From positions 176,030,994 to 176,094,993 of the forward strand of contig NC_085141.1 in the NCBI RefSeq assembly GCF_024139115.2: 64,000 bases of DNA. Direction: 5' to 3'. A model generated the notes under the pieces. It worked only from the letters and a program-made list of their open reading frames with translations. It had not been told where the DNA came from and made no database searches. This document shows, one piece after another, positions 11,252 through 21,599 of the stretch. The stretch comes from Armigeres subalbatus. Its lineage: Eukaryota; Arthropoda; Insecta; Diptera; Culicidae. The first letter of the stretch is position 1. The number at the start of each line of letters is the position of its first letter. The position numbers and the translations under genes are program-made.

Positions 11252-11984
11252 GCCCAAGTAGCACACGCAACATCTTCCAAAAAGCACCTTGTTTCTATTC
11301 AGTTTCATTAAAGGCATTGAAAAACATCAAAGCATGAAAAAGTTGCAAGAAGATGTCAAAAACGATCGAATTGTGATCAATGTTTCATCAACATTGCAAT
11401 GCAGTACGTGTTCGACATTTGGAAACAAACAAACAAAGAGTACTGCACTTTATGTTGCAAACACGAAACAAAATCATTAAGTTGCATATTTTTTACCATG
11501 CAACTTTTATGCGTCTTTCAAAATTTAATTGTTTGTTTAAATTAAGTTGCAGATAAGTTGAGTGTGTCTTCATGTTTAATTAAGCATCGTTCAACGTTTT
11601 GGCAACTAATTTTTTTTCCAGTGATGGTGCAATCAAGTAACAGAAAACCCGAGTACAAAACTTCATAATCGTATGGTTTTTATAGTGAGTCAACATGCAG
11701 TCCCTTCGAAGTGTTGTATGGTGCTGTGGTAGAGTGAAGAAGTGTCAATCACAAGATCCATAAATCGAATCCAGGTTTATATTTTCATTTTTTTTTCCGC
11801 TGTAGTGTTTTGCAACATTATTGCAATTTCAGTGCAATCGAAGGATGTTTCCGTAGGCTCCACCCCTTGCGCTTTTTAGATTGCAAGAGAGTTATATTTG
11901 ATGGCATATACGCAAAGACTGTTTCTTTCCGAATAGTTGCAACACAGTGAAATGTTCTGTAGTGAAACAAGTTGTGCTGCTTAG
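11252..11984. mobile_element. ~733 bp TIR element nested in the minisatellite
   Basis: The array breaks at CCCAAGTAGCACACGCAAC and resumes after GTTGTGCTGCTTAG; the ends AAGTAGCACA and TGTGCTGCTT are inverted. Internally there is a pol III-like pair of boxes near 11718-11790 (GTGGTAGAGTG and ATCGAATCCAGG), perhaps a captured SINE head. No transposase is seen. Confidence 0.6.
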
Positions 11985-12388
11985 GAGGCTCGCAAGCCTA
12001 TGTTCAAGAGGCTCGAAAGCCTACTTTCAAGTGGCTCGGAAGCCTATTTTTCTAGAGGCTCTGAAGCCCCCTTTCAAGAGGCTCAGAAGCCTCCCTCCAA
12101 TAGGCTTGAAAGCATACTTTCAAGAGGCTCAGAAGCATCCTTTCGAGATGCAAAGGAAGCCTCCTTTTAAGTGGCTCGAAAGCCGCCATGCAAGAGGCTC
12201 GAAAGCTATGCAAGAGGATAAGAAGCCACTTATCAAGGTGCGAAAGCCTACTTTTAAGAGATTCAAGGGCTTGGAATTGTCCTTTGAAGAGACCTGGAAG
12301 CCTACTTTCAGGAGGGGGTACCTCAATAAATGCAATATTTTAAAAGGGTACCTTTTAAAAGGGGAAAAGGTTGAGAACCGCTGATGTA

Positions 12389-13818
12389 GGGGAACAGGTG
12401 GTAAAATGAACACGTTAAGACCTGCGTTGAATTCAATCGTAAAACGAAGATAATTTGCTAGTTTTACCACTTGGTTCAGCAATTTAACTCATATTCTTAT
12501 TGTACTGAACAATTTTTTCGCTAATAAACATTGTTTTTTATAGTTTTTCATCGAAATAAAAAACATCGAAATTTCGTATAGCATAGCATAGCATAGCATA
12601 TGTGATTGTACAAATCGTGGGTGGCTATACAATGCTCAATTGAGCAATCTACTGTATATTGTCGCGGTACTTGGTACTTGGGATTAGTACCTTTTCCTAT
12701 ACAGTAGCAGTTGTATACCTGGCCACGTCTTTACAATCATGGAAGGAAGGAAGGAATGTTAGTTTAACATCTACTAGTGAAGGTGCAGGGAACCCATACT
12801 ACCTTCATAGATTTCTCGGGAAGGAAAATTTGTGTTAGTGGGAAAGGTGAATAATAGGGAGCTCTATTCGACAATATAGAGCGTTTGTCAATAACAGTAT
12901 ATGCTGTAAAAATAATAAAATATATTCATCAATTTACTTACGAACCGTCGTACATAACTAAGGAAAAAAACACAAAATTTCGACTAATCGCGCGATCGTT
13001 CTGCCGTCCGAAACAAGAGCCAACTCGCACTGAACTAATTAACTTTATTACCGGCCACGCAATGCCATAAAAAACATCGAAACTTCGTATGTACAAAAAT
13101 AGTGCGAGTAAAATGAACACTGCCTGGTGGTAAAATGAACATAGCTTTTGAAAGATTTTTTTTTTTTAACTCTAGCACTGTATATATAACTAGTTAAGAT
13201 TATGAGAGCATTTTGAAAAATCTGGTATAACTTTTGAAAAGCTCTCAATTATCAATATAATAAAAAGAAGAAAAAAAGTTTTGAAATATCAGTTATTTTT
13301 AAATTAAATTTACATATTCAAAATTTTATCTTGGTTATTTGATATGGTTTGTTTCTTGAACTTCCGCTTCACAATTGCACAACTTTTATCATAAATTTGT
13401 GAAAGTTTGATACAAGTGTTCATTTTACCCCCATACGTGCCTTGTGATAAATAACTCTTCCTCTAACTATGCAAACCAATAATTTTACTATTTACCCCTG
13501 CAACATCTTTGTGAAGGTTGTCTCATTTGCCGCTGTGGTTAGAACAGGTTTGAATCAATGTTATTATGAATTTATTAAGAATTAAAGCTTGCGAAAAAAT
13601 GGTTAAAAATTACATCAGATCCTATTTTTACGGCCTCGTTTGATATTTTGGATAGTAATAGCTATTCGTTCGGTCTCAAAACCAAAATATTAGCTCAGGT
13701 ACATAATTTTATTTCGAGGGAAATGTGTGCATGATTAACATACGCCTAAATAGTGTTTTAATGTAAATATAGCCAACTTTCATTATACCACCCTTGTTCA
13801 TTTTACCACCTCTTCCCC
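12389..13818. mobile_element. 1.43 kb TIR element, TA target duplication
   Basis: The ends GGGGAACAGGTGGTAAAATG and CATTTTACCACCTCTTCCCC are inverted, with TA on each side (12387-12388 and 13819-13820). The motif GGTAAAATGAACA recurs inside in both orientations (about 13125-13145 and 13420). hAT copy 1 inserted at its very left edge, so it predates that hAT element. It interrupts the CR1 ORF1 that resumes at 13821. Confidence 0.75.
12579..13066 (-). mobile_element. Retroposon with (TATGC)n tail, copy A
   Basis: 488 bp that, read on the minus strand, end in four TATGC/GCTAT units (plus-strand GCATA repeats at 12580-12600). It is flanked by a 23 bp direct repeat with one mismatch (12556-12578 and 13067-13089, beginning ATAAAAAACATCGAAA). 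A longer copy of the same sequence lies at 53292-54199. The shared 3' tail and different 5' lengths point to LINE-type retrotransposition. No long ORF is present, so it is a SINE or the 3' part of an unidentified LINE. Confidence 0.8.
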
Positions 13819-13970
13819 TATGTAATTCTTGCGCAAATGAAATCAGCGACATCCAGTTGAATACCAAGGCTTCTGTAAAGCCATTTTTCATCCCCGTTGC
13901 TGTGGTATCGGAGCTGACTCGTTCGAGGAAGTAATAAAAAACAAGCAAATATTCTGGATGTGCTATTCCT

Positions 13971-14250
13971 CCTTAGCCGTGCGGTAAGACGCACGGCTAC
14001 AAAGCAAGACCATGCTGAGGGTGGCTGGGTTCGATTCCCGGTGCCGGTCTGGGCAATTTTCGGATTGGAAATTGTCTCGACTTCCCTGGGCATAAAAGTA
14101 TCATCGTGCTAGCCTCATGATATACGAATGCAAAAATGGTAACTTGGCTTAGAAACCTCGCAGTTAATAACTGTGGAAGTGCTTAATGAACACTAAGCTG
14201 CGAGGCGGCTCTGTCCCAGTGGGGGATGTAATGCCAATGAAGAAGAAGAA
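13971..14250 (+). mobile_element. Feilai-like SINE inserted in CR1 ORF1
   Basis: 280 bp with A box (TTAGCCGTGCGGTAAGACGC), B box (GGGTTCGATTCCCGG), the TGGGCATAAAAGTATCATCG body block and a GAAGAAGAAGAA tail. It is flanked by an exact 9 bp duplication GCTATTCCT (13962-13970 and 14251-14259). The insertion point is the last Cys pair of the PHD finger coding region. Confidence 0.9.
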
Positions 14251-14986
14251 GCTATTCCTGTATCCTGTACCAAGCTCATGGATGATTTGCGCTTTCGAAA
14301 CACGGCTCGTGCAGCTTATGAAGTTGGGCAAGCACACGCACTGAATTCGCATAGCGATATTATGCAGAGCTTAAAGTCCGAAATTTTGGATGAATTGAAG
14401 GCGGAGATAAATACAAACTTTGCCAAGCTAATCAACTCAAACTCATTCACCCCGAAATCTTCTAAATGTGCTGATTTACGTCGCCGATTCACCAGAAGTC
14501 GAAGACTGTTCAGCACGACCAACAATGAGGATCCCATTCCACAACCACCGCTGTTAGCTGGAACCGGTAGTACTCCCTCCCCGTCCATTGGAATAGCAAC
14601 TGTTGCTTCGAACCAACACAAATTTTGGCTTTATCTTTCTCGAGTTCCAAATGACGTGTCTGCCGACCAAGTACGCGCCCTAGCCATTAAACGCAGGCTA
14701 TTGACATCATATTGTTTAGCCCATCGCCGGATCGTAGCCAGGATGTCCCGGGCTATATTTTTTTTTCATACTGCGTTTCAATGATGACAGCGGTCTATGT
14801 CCATTGATGATGATGACACCACGCTTGTCACCGGCTCGATTAAACGGCTCGCTTCCGAAGATATCCAAGTGACAAGACTAGTGGCCAAAGGAAGAGATGT
14901 TAGTACCTTGTCATTCATCTCCTTCAGGATTGGAATGTCATTGGATCTTAAACCTAAACCGCTTTCAACCTCGACGTGGCCTAGAG

Positions 14987-17419
14987 CAGCGGTTCTCAAC
15001 CTTTTTCTTGAGAGGTACCCCTTCGAACTTTTCCATGATTTGAGGTACCCCCTCTCGAAAGGCTTCCAATCCTCTTGAAAACATAATTCCGAGCCCTTTG
15101 GTTCCCTCTTTAATGATTTTGAGTACCTTTAGAGAAGGCTTCCGCGCCTCTTTATTAGAGGCTTCTGAGCCTCTTGTAGAGAGGCTTCCGAGCCTCTTCA
15201 AGGCGGTTTTCGAGCCACTTAAAAGGAAGCTTCCGTTGCATCTTGAAAGAACGCTTCTGAGCATCTTGATAGTATGCTTCCAAGCCTATTGAAAGAAGAA
15301 TTCTGAGCTCTTGAAGCGAGGCTTCCGAGCCTCTTGAAAGAAGGCTTCTGAACCACTTGAAAGTAGACTTCCGAGCCTCTTGAAAGCAGGCTTACGAGCC
15401 TCTTGAAAGAAGGCAACCTAACCACTTGAAAGGAGGCTTCCGAACCTCTTGAAAAGAGGCTTCCGAGCCTCTCGAAAGGAGCCTTCCAAGGCTTCAGAGC
15501 CTCTTGAAAGGAGGCTTTTGAGCCTCTTGAAAGAAGGCTTCCGAGCATCTTAAAAGGAGGCTTCTGAGCCTCTAGAAAAGAAGGCTTTTGAGCTTCTTGA
15601 AAGGAGGCTTCCGAGCCTCTTGAGAGGAGGCTTCCGAGCCTCTTGAGAGGAGGCTTCCGAGCCTCTTGAGCGGAGGCTTCCGAGCCTCTTGAGAGGAGGC
15701 TTCCGAGCCTCTTGAGAGGAGGCTTCCGAGCCTCTTGAGAGGAGGCTTCCGAGCCTCTTGAGAGGAGGCTTCCGAGCCTCCTGAGAGGAGGCTTCCGAGC
15801 CTCTTGAGAGGAGGCTTCCGAGCCTCTTGAGAGGAGGCTTCCGTGCCTCTTGAGAGGAGGCTTCCGAGGCCTCTTGAGAGGAGGCTTCCAGGCCTCTTGA
15901 GAGGAGGCTTCCAGGCCTCTTGAGAGGAGGCTTCCGAGCCTCTTGAGGAGGAGGCTTCCAGGCCTCTTGAGAGGAGGCTTCCAGGCCTCTTGAGAGGAGG
16001 CTTCCGGGCCTCTTGAAAGGAGGCTTCCGAGTCTCTTGAGATGAGGCTTCCGAGCCTCTTGAGAGGAGGCTTCCAGGCCTCTTGAGGAGGCTTCCAGGCC
16101 TCTTGAGAGGAGGCTTCCAGGCCTCTTGAGAGGAGGCTTCCAGGCCTCTTGAGGAGGCTTCCGAGCCTCTTGAGAGGAGGCGTCCGGGCCTCCTGAGCGG
16201 AGGCTTCCAGGCCTCTTGAGAGGAGGCTTCCAGGCCTCTTGGGAGGAGGCTTCCAGGCCTCTTGAGGAGGCTTCCAGGCCTCTTGAGAGGAGGCTTCCGA
16301 GCCTCTTGAGAGGAGGCTTCCTGAGCCTCTTGAAAGGAGGCTTCCAGGCCTCTTGAAAGGAGGCTTCCAGGCCTCTTGAGAGGAGGCTTCCAGGCCTCTT
16401 GAGAGGAGGCTTCCAGGCCTCTTGAGAGGAGGCTTCCGAGCCTCTTGACAGGAGGCTTCCAAGCCTCTTGAGATGAGGCTTCCAAGCCTCTTGAGAGGAG
16501 GCTTCCAAGCCTCTTGAGAGGAGGCTTCCAGGCCTCTTGAGAGGAGGCTTCCAGACCTCTTGAGAGGAGGCTTCCAGGCCTCTTGAGAGGAGGCTTCCAG
16601 GCCTCTTGAGAGGAGGCTTCCAGGCCTCTTGAAAGGAGGCTTCCAAGCCTCTTGAGAGGAGGCTTTCAAGCCTCTCGGGAGGAGGCTTCCGAGCCTCTTG
16701 AGAGGAGGCTTCCAAGCCTCTTGAGAGGAGGCTTCCGAGGCCTCTTGAGAGGAGGCTTCCGAGGCCTCTTGAGAGGAGGCTTCCGGGCCTCTTGAGAGGA
16801 GGCTTCCGGGCCTCTTGAGAGGAGGCTTCCGAGCCTCTTGAGAGGAGGCTTCCGAGCCTCTTGAGAGGAGGCTTCCGAGCCTCTTGAGAGGAGGCTTCCG
16901 AGCCTCTTGAGAGGAGGCTTCCGAGCCTCTTGAGGAGGCTTCCGAGCCTCTTGAGAGGAGGCTTCCGAGCCTCTTGAGAGGAGGCTTCCGAGCCTCTTGA
17001 GAGGAGGCTTCCGAGTCTCTTGAGAGGAGGCTTCCGAGCCTCTTGAGAGGAGGCTTCCGAGCCTCTTGAGAGGAGGCTTCCGAGCCTCTTGAAAGGAAGC
17101 CTTGGAAGAAGGCTTCTGAGAGGCGTAAAAGGATGCTTCTAATCTTCTTGCAACGAAGCAACCGACTTTTAGTGAAAAAATTTTTTGTTCATTCGACGTT
17201 CTGTTCGTTTGATATTTTGTTCCGCAGCCCTTCATACATTGTGCTGGTTGTGTCAATTGGGATTTATTGATCGCATTACATATTATGTACAAAATAAATT
17301 TTTGAAATAGAAAATACACAAGTATCAAAACTTTATCAATGAATTTTGATTCAAATTGTAATATGTCCGCCATTAGGCGTTTTTGTCCGTGTACATGTAC
17401 CCCAGGTTGAGAACCGCTG
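14987..17419. mobile_element. Non-autonomous hAT-type element, copy 2
   Basis: The termini CAGCGGTTCTCAACC (14987) and GGTTGAGAACCGCTG (17419) are inverted. The exact 8 bp duplication GCCTAGAG (14979-14986 and 17420-17427) restores the CR1 ORF1 frame when removed. About 1.8 kb of the 2.43 kb is a 23 bp minisatellite. The right 250 bp (17160-17419) match, in inverse, the left end of copy 1. No transposase is present, so mobilisation would need an enzyme supplied from elsewhere. Confidence 0.92.
15300..17095. repeat. 23 bp minisatellite, ~78 units, in hAT copy 2
   Basis: The unit AGGCTTCCGAGCCTCTTGAG followed by AGG is repeated about 78 times, with a few 18-21 bp variant units. The central third is almost uniform and the left end decays. 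AGGCT and AGCCT flank TCCG within the unit, so each copy can form a small hairpin, and CCTCT...AGAGG gives a second. Because 23 is not a multiple of 3 and the unit lacks stops on the minus strand, all three minus frames stay open for up to 529 codons (SLLSRGSEASSQEARKPPLK-type repeats). I regard those frames as non-coding. Confidence 0.95.
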
Positions 17420-19300
17420 GCCTAGAGGTTTGGTTTATCGCGAGTTCACCGACAGCAGATCAAACGAAAATTTTTGACGGCCAAGACCGCCCACAATTCC
17501 CGACGATCCATCAGTCTTTTCTACTGATGGAATAAGTGATATGCAACAGAACTCCTGCTTCTCCCCGGGACGCAAACTTGCTGATGACCTTAAGGAAATC
17601 CCTATCCCTCTCATCGTAGTCGTGCCCCTCCAGCCAGCGGCCAGCAGTCGTCCCGGCCCTATGATTGAGTTGGGAGACGAGACCTTGCGACCTCCTATCG
17701 AAGGCAAATATCTTTCGACGTTTAAAGTGATTTTCCTGCAATCACCGTTGCCGTAATGTAGGCTCTCCTTCGACAGACTTCCGTAAAGAAAACCTTCAAA
17801 TTGATTACCAAAATGCAGGCGGCATCAATTCCAATATCCTGGATTACCACCTGGCCTCTTCGGCCCAATGTTATGACGTGATCGTGTTAACGGAAACCTG
17901 GCTCGATAGTCGCATACGCTCTAATCAAGTATTCGATTCTGGTTACGAGGTACACCGCTGCGATCGTAGTTCACGAAACAGCAGAAAGTCTTCCGATGGT
18001 GTTTTAATCGCACTAAGATGTGGTTTGAAGGCTAGAGTCATCGAATATTCTGAACGGGAACTCTGTTTCATCAGTGGAAAATATGGCCTCAAGCGACAAA
18101 GTTATTGTTTTAGGAGATTTCAATTTACCCGGTGTCTCATGGAAACCATCTCACAATGGGTTTCTTTATCCCGACGGCGAACATTCCACATTCCATTCCG
18201 GGGCATTGAAGTTAATCGACAGCTACAGCGCGGCGACGCTCGTTCAAGTTAATCACGTCGTAAACGAAAATCTACGCAGTTTGGATCTATGTTTTGTGAG
18301 TGCAGAGACGTCACTCCATGCATCTACATGACCCCTGCTCCTTTGGTCAAACTCATCCCGCAACATCCACCTTTAGTTGTCTCTATTCCGGAGAACTTGG
18401 AAAATGACTTCGACGATTTTCCTGTTCCAGTAGCGTACGACTACCGGAAAGCCGACCACGAAAGTATCGTCGAAGTGTTGGGAAGTATGGACTGGAGTTC
18501 GATATTCTCCAACGACATCGAGAATGCTGCTTTTACTTTTTCGCACGTCTTGGCCTACGTAATCGACAGGCACGTTCCTAAAAAGATCAACAATAGAGAT
18601 TCTCACCCCTTCTGGCAAACAAAGGAGCTAAGTAGACTGAAATCCACCAAAAAAACCGCACTTAGGAAATACACGAAACATCGTACACTTCCACTTAAAT
18701 CCTACTATATGAGATTAAACTATGATTTTAAGCGACTCAGTCGTTTATGCTACTCACAATACCTAAGAATCGTTCAATCGAAGCTTAAAACGCATCCGAA
18801 AACTTTTTGGAACACTCAACGGAAAGAATCTGGTCTTCCTTCGACAATGGCCGCTTTAACTCCTAAGGACATTTGCCGTTCGTTGAAGTTCTCTGACGTT
18901 TTCATCGACGAGCAGCTGTCCGAAGTTACTCTCGCAGCGAATAACGTCCCACTGTGCAGCCAAGCACTGAGCAATATCGACATCGATGCTTACTCTGTTT
19001 AGGCTATCTATCTCCAATGGCCACTTTCCTTCATGCTGGAAGACTGCTTACATGTTTCCTGTTCACAAAAAGGGAAATAGACGAGATGTGGATAACTATA
19101 GAGGAATAACGTCTCCGAGCTCCATTTCCAAGCTGTTCGAAGTTGTAATCATGGAACCTCTGCTTTCTCACTGCAAACATTATTTGTCCGAAGACCAACA
19201 TGGGTTTATGATCGGCCGCTCCACCGCCTCTAACTTGTTGTGCCTCACTTCATAGGATATTACAGAATGCATGAATGACAGGGCGCAAACGGACGTAATA

Positions 19301-19694
19301 TCTAGACTAACATTTATAAAAGGCGTAACAGCCAAAATTTATTCTTTCTGATTATTCGTCCACTTATATAGATCTATACAGCGCGTTTTAACTGGACTGT
19401 TTTTTAACTGGGCGTTCGCTAACTGGGCCAAAGCCCAGTTAAAAAGCAGTTATCCGTCAAAAAACAACAACAAAGACTTGGTGATGAGGGGACTCTGGAT
19501 GGCAAGCTTCATGTATAACCCGATCACAACTATGCATCGCGAATTCCCTCGTCCGCCCAGTTAAATAGCGGCGTTCGTTTGCTGGGTTGGTGTTTTAGAA
19601 CAGTTAGCGAACGGATGTTGTATATAGATAGAATATAGAAGAATCAGAAGGAATAAATTTTGGCGGTTACGCTCTTTTCAAATGTTGGTCTAGA
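19301..19694. mobile_element. 394 bp MITE, TA duplication, ~54 bp TIRs
   Basis: The ends TCTAGACTAACATTTATAAA and TTCAAATGTTGGTCTAGA are inverted, and the match extends through AAAATTTATTC to GATTATTC / GAAGAATC. TA flanks both sides (19299-19300 and 19695-19696), and removal restores the CR1 codons for TDVIYTDLSAAF. The centre (19380-19620) has CCCAGTTA/TAACTGGG motifs in both orientations, perhaps a second element nested in it. Confidence 0.8.
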
Positions 19695-20356
19695 TATATA
19701 CCGACTTATCCGCCGCCTTCGACAAGCTGAACCACACTATCGCTATAGCAAAACTCCAAAGGCTTGGAATATGTGGTTCTTTCTTAGAATGGCTCCGTAC
19801 ATACAGGACTGGACGCGGGCGGTCGCTCTCCGTCGGCGAATGCACATCCGACGATTTCCCGGCTTCATCAGGAATACCACAAGGAAGCCACCTAGGACCG
19901 CTGGTTTTCTTATTATACTTCAATGACGTGAACTTCAAAATTAAATGTCCAAGGGATAAACGATTGTCGTTTTTTGCAGAATCAACTACTATTATTTTCT
20001 GGCTGGTGTTCCATCAACCGAATGGTGGTCAACCCGATAAAATGCTCTGTGATTACGTTCTCCCAGAAAAAAGAACCAATTATAAGCTACTTCGAACGGA
20101 GGACGCAGGTGAAAGATTTGGGGGTTATCCTCGACTCCCAACTTACGTACAAGCTGCACATCTCATATGTCTTGGACAAGGCTTTCAGAGCGTTAGGATT
20201 TATCTTTCGCACTACAAAGGACTTTTCCGATATTTATTGTCTGAAGTCCTTGTACTCCTCGCTGGGTCGTTCTATACTGGAATACGGCTCCGCAGTTTGG
20301 AACCCGAACTATAACAACGGTTCCGACAGAATCGAGTCGGTGCAACGCCAATGAAT

Positions 20357-20660
20357 CGCCTGCTTTGAGCGTAATTACAGCGACACACTAGGAGTTAACT
20401 TTCTGAAATCAGTATGGCGAAAGGCATCTAAGATTCGATTTCTCAAAATTAAGCACCTTCATCGAAAAAATATTTGGTAGGCGTAGTAGCGGACACCTTC
20501 CTACATAACCAGTACCAAATAGTTTTTCATGAAAAGTTCCTAATTTTGAGAAAACCCGCGTTAGATGTCTTTCGCCATACAAATTTCTGGCGGTTAACTC
20601 ATGCTGGCTATTTGCGCATATACGATAACGCCTGGATGTGGAAGCGGCGAGTAGAAAATG
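20357..20660. repeat. Foldback/MITE inside CR1 ORF2
   Basis: Inverted blocks pair 20392-20455 with 20530-20600 (GAGTTAAC, GTATGGCGAAAGGCATCTAA and TTTCTCAAAATTA in one arm and their inverses in the other). The CR1 sequence jumps from RIESVQRQ (20350) to LRFALRKLPWRDP (20715). A short AT-rich run at 20685-20712 follows the foldback. The exact edges are uncertain. Confidence 0.6.
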
Positions 20661-21235
20661 AAAATCAGCTACTACCAATAATAATTATATATTATTATAT
20701 ATTATATTATTCATTCCTACGTTTCGCACTACGTAAACTTCCATGGAGGGATCCACAACGTCTTCCAAGCTATGAATCGCGATGTCAGTTGATACATTTG
20801 GAACCGCTTCGACACCGTAGGGAGACAACTGGAGCTCTTGTAATTGCTGACATCTTGCAAGGCCGAATTGACTGTAGCTCTATCCTGTATCAAATTAGCA
20901 TCAACGTCCGTCACAGAGCACTACGAATCGGCGCAATGCTTAGAATGCATTTCAGTCGAACTAACTACAGCATGCATGGTGCTATCAACGGGTTTGCAGA
21001 GAAACTTCAATCGTGTCTCAGCCTTGTTCGACTTTAACATTCCCCGACAGACGCTGTGCCGCCGTTTCTACCAGTTCTTATCAGCACAGTAGACTACGTG
21101 AAGACTGATATGTTTTTGTTAATTATTTTAAATGTAATCTTTTAATTTTGTTTTATATTCGCCCAAATAGTTTTTTTATCACACCATCATTGGGACAAAT
21201 TAGTCTGTTTATTTAGCAACAATAAATAAATAAAT

Positions 21236-21330
21236 ACACACATGCATTGGCGGGTATAGAAAGCTTTCAATGAATAACTGTCGAAATGCTAATATAACAC
21301 TAAGCTGAAAAGCAGGCCAACCCAACAAAC
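21236..21330 (+). mobile_element. 3' fragment of second-type SINE
   Basis: CATGCATTGGCGGGTATAGA, CAATGAATAACTGTCGAAAT and ACACTAAGCTGAAAAGCAGG are the decayed 3' body of the SINE family whose 5' part is at 9530-9682. It sits directly behind the CR1 tail. Confidence 0.45.
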
Positions 21331-21599
21331 ATTTTAGATGGATAAGCTAGTTTTCTTGCTGAAGAAGACTATTTTGGTTGAATAAGTGCTCTATTAGCTT
21401 CCAATGTTTTTTGTGAAGTTTCAGTTGGAATGTAGTGTCTTAGAAGAAGAGAAGATTGCTATGGAAGACTAATACGACATTAGTCCGAGAACTTTCGTTT
21501 GGGCCCATATGGCCCATAATATTGTTGCTGGAGGAGGGATCACAGAGACGTACCTGGGACCACATGTCCGACGTACTTAGTTGCACTTGTTAGAAGAAC
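21331..21599. other. Unassigned DNA between CR1 and RTE remnants
   Basis: No gene or complete repeat is seen. The sequence resembles decayed MITE interior, but no matching ends were found. Confidence 0.25.

Larger units (their letters stand above)
9691..12383. mobile_element. Non-autonomous hAT-type element, copy 1
   Basis: The ends CAGCGGTTCTCAACCTGGGG (9691) and AAAAGGTTGAGAACCGCTG (12383) are the classic hAT-like CAG-NGGTTCTCAAC inverted termini. An exact 8 bp duplication ATGTAGGG flanks the element (9683-9690 and 12384-12391). The interior holds an inverted RTE fragment, the 23 bp minisatellite and a further nested TIR element; no transposase remains. Its left subterminal 170 bp match the right subterminal region of copy 2 in inverse, so the two copies lie in opposite orientation. 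Confidence 0.9.
13821..17755 (+). pseudogene. CR1 ORF1 with PHD-like finger (interrupted)
   Basis: The coding pieces are 13821-13970, 14251-14986 and 17420-17755. Piece 1 gives CNSCANEISD, then, after a one-base frame change, FHPRCCGIGADSFEEV and WMCYSC. This is the Cys-Cys...His-Cys...Cys-Cys layout of a PHD finger, known in ORF1 of some CR1-group LINEs. Piece 2 starts LMDDLRFRNTARAAYEVG and continues with a coiled-coil-like EILDELKAEI segment. The hAT element splits STWPR from GLVYREF, the conserved end of ORF1. The role is RNA binding and assembly of the retrotransposition complex. The copy is dead. Confidence 0.65.
17760..21095 (+). pseudogene. CR1 ORF2: AP endonuclease and reverse transcriptase remnants
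   Basis: The endonuclease starts near 17797 with GGINSNILDYHLASS and VIVLTETWLDS (catalytic Glu in TETW). After a frameshift near 18075 it continues with VIVLGDFNLPGVSWK and NENLRSLDLCFVS. The RT side gives HVPKKINNRDSHPFW, FPSCWKTAYMFPVHKKGNRR, NYRGITSPSSISKLFE and EDQHGFMIGRSTASN. After the MITE at 19301-19694 come TDLSAAFDKLNH-like and HLGPLVFL-like segments in shifting frames. The tail has MVVNPIKCSVITF and VKDLGVILDSQLTY. There are at least five frame breaks, so it is inactive. Confidence 0.75.
13821..21240 (+). mobile_element. CR1-clade LINE (T1/Q-like), copy 1, heavily interrupted
   Basis: A two-ORF non-LTR element whose pieces align in order with the copy at 47780-50640. ORF1 with a PHD-type finger is at 13821-17755, an AP endonuclease starts near 17797, and the RT runs to about 21090. 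A 3' UTR follows, ending in (AATAA)n. It is broken by a SINE (13971-14250), hAT copy 2 (14987-17419), a TA-flanked MITE (19301-19694) and a foldback (about 20357-20660), and it carries several frameshifts and small deletions. Clade assignment rests on the STWPRGLVYREF end of ORF1 and on IPQGSHL, YTDLSAAFDKL and FADDLK in the sister copy. Confidence 0.8.

Noticed and set aside
15300..17095. Regular repeats as a possible CRISPR array
   Set aside because: Units are contiguous 23-mers with no unique spacers, and the host is a eukaryote; it is a minisatellite inside a transposon.
15219..17373. Long minus-strand ORFs of 498, 529, 311 and 235 codons
   Set aside because: All lie in the 23 bp minisatellite and are open in three frames at once, so they follow from the repeat and not from selection for protein.
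20640..20715. AT-rich run as a possible element of its own
   Set aside because: It is a short simple repeat at the edge of the foldback insertion in CR1.
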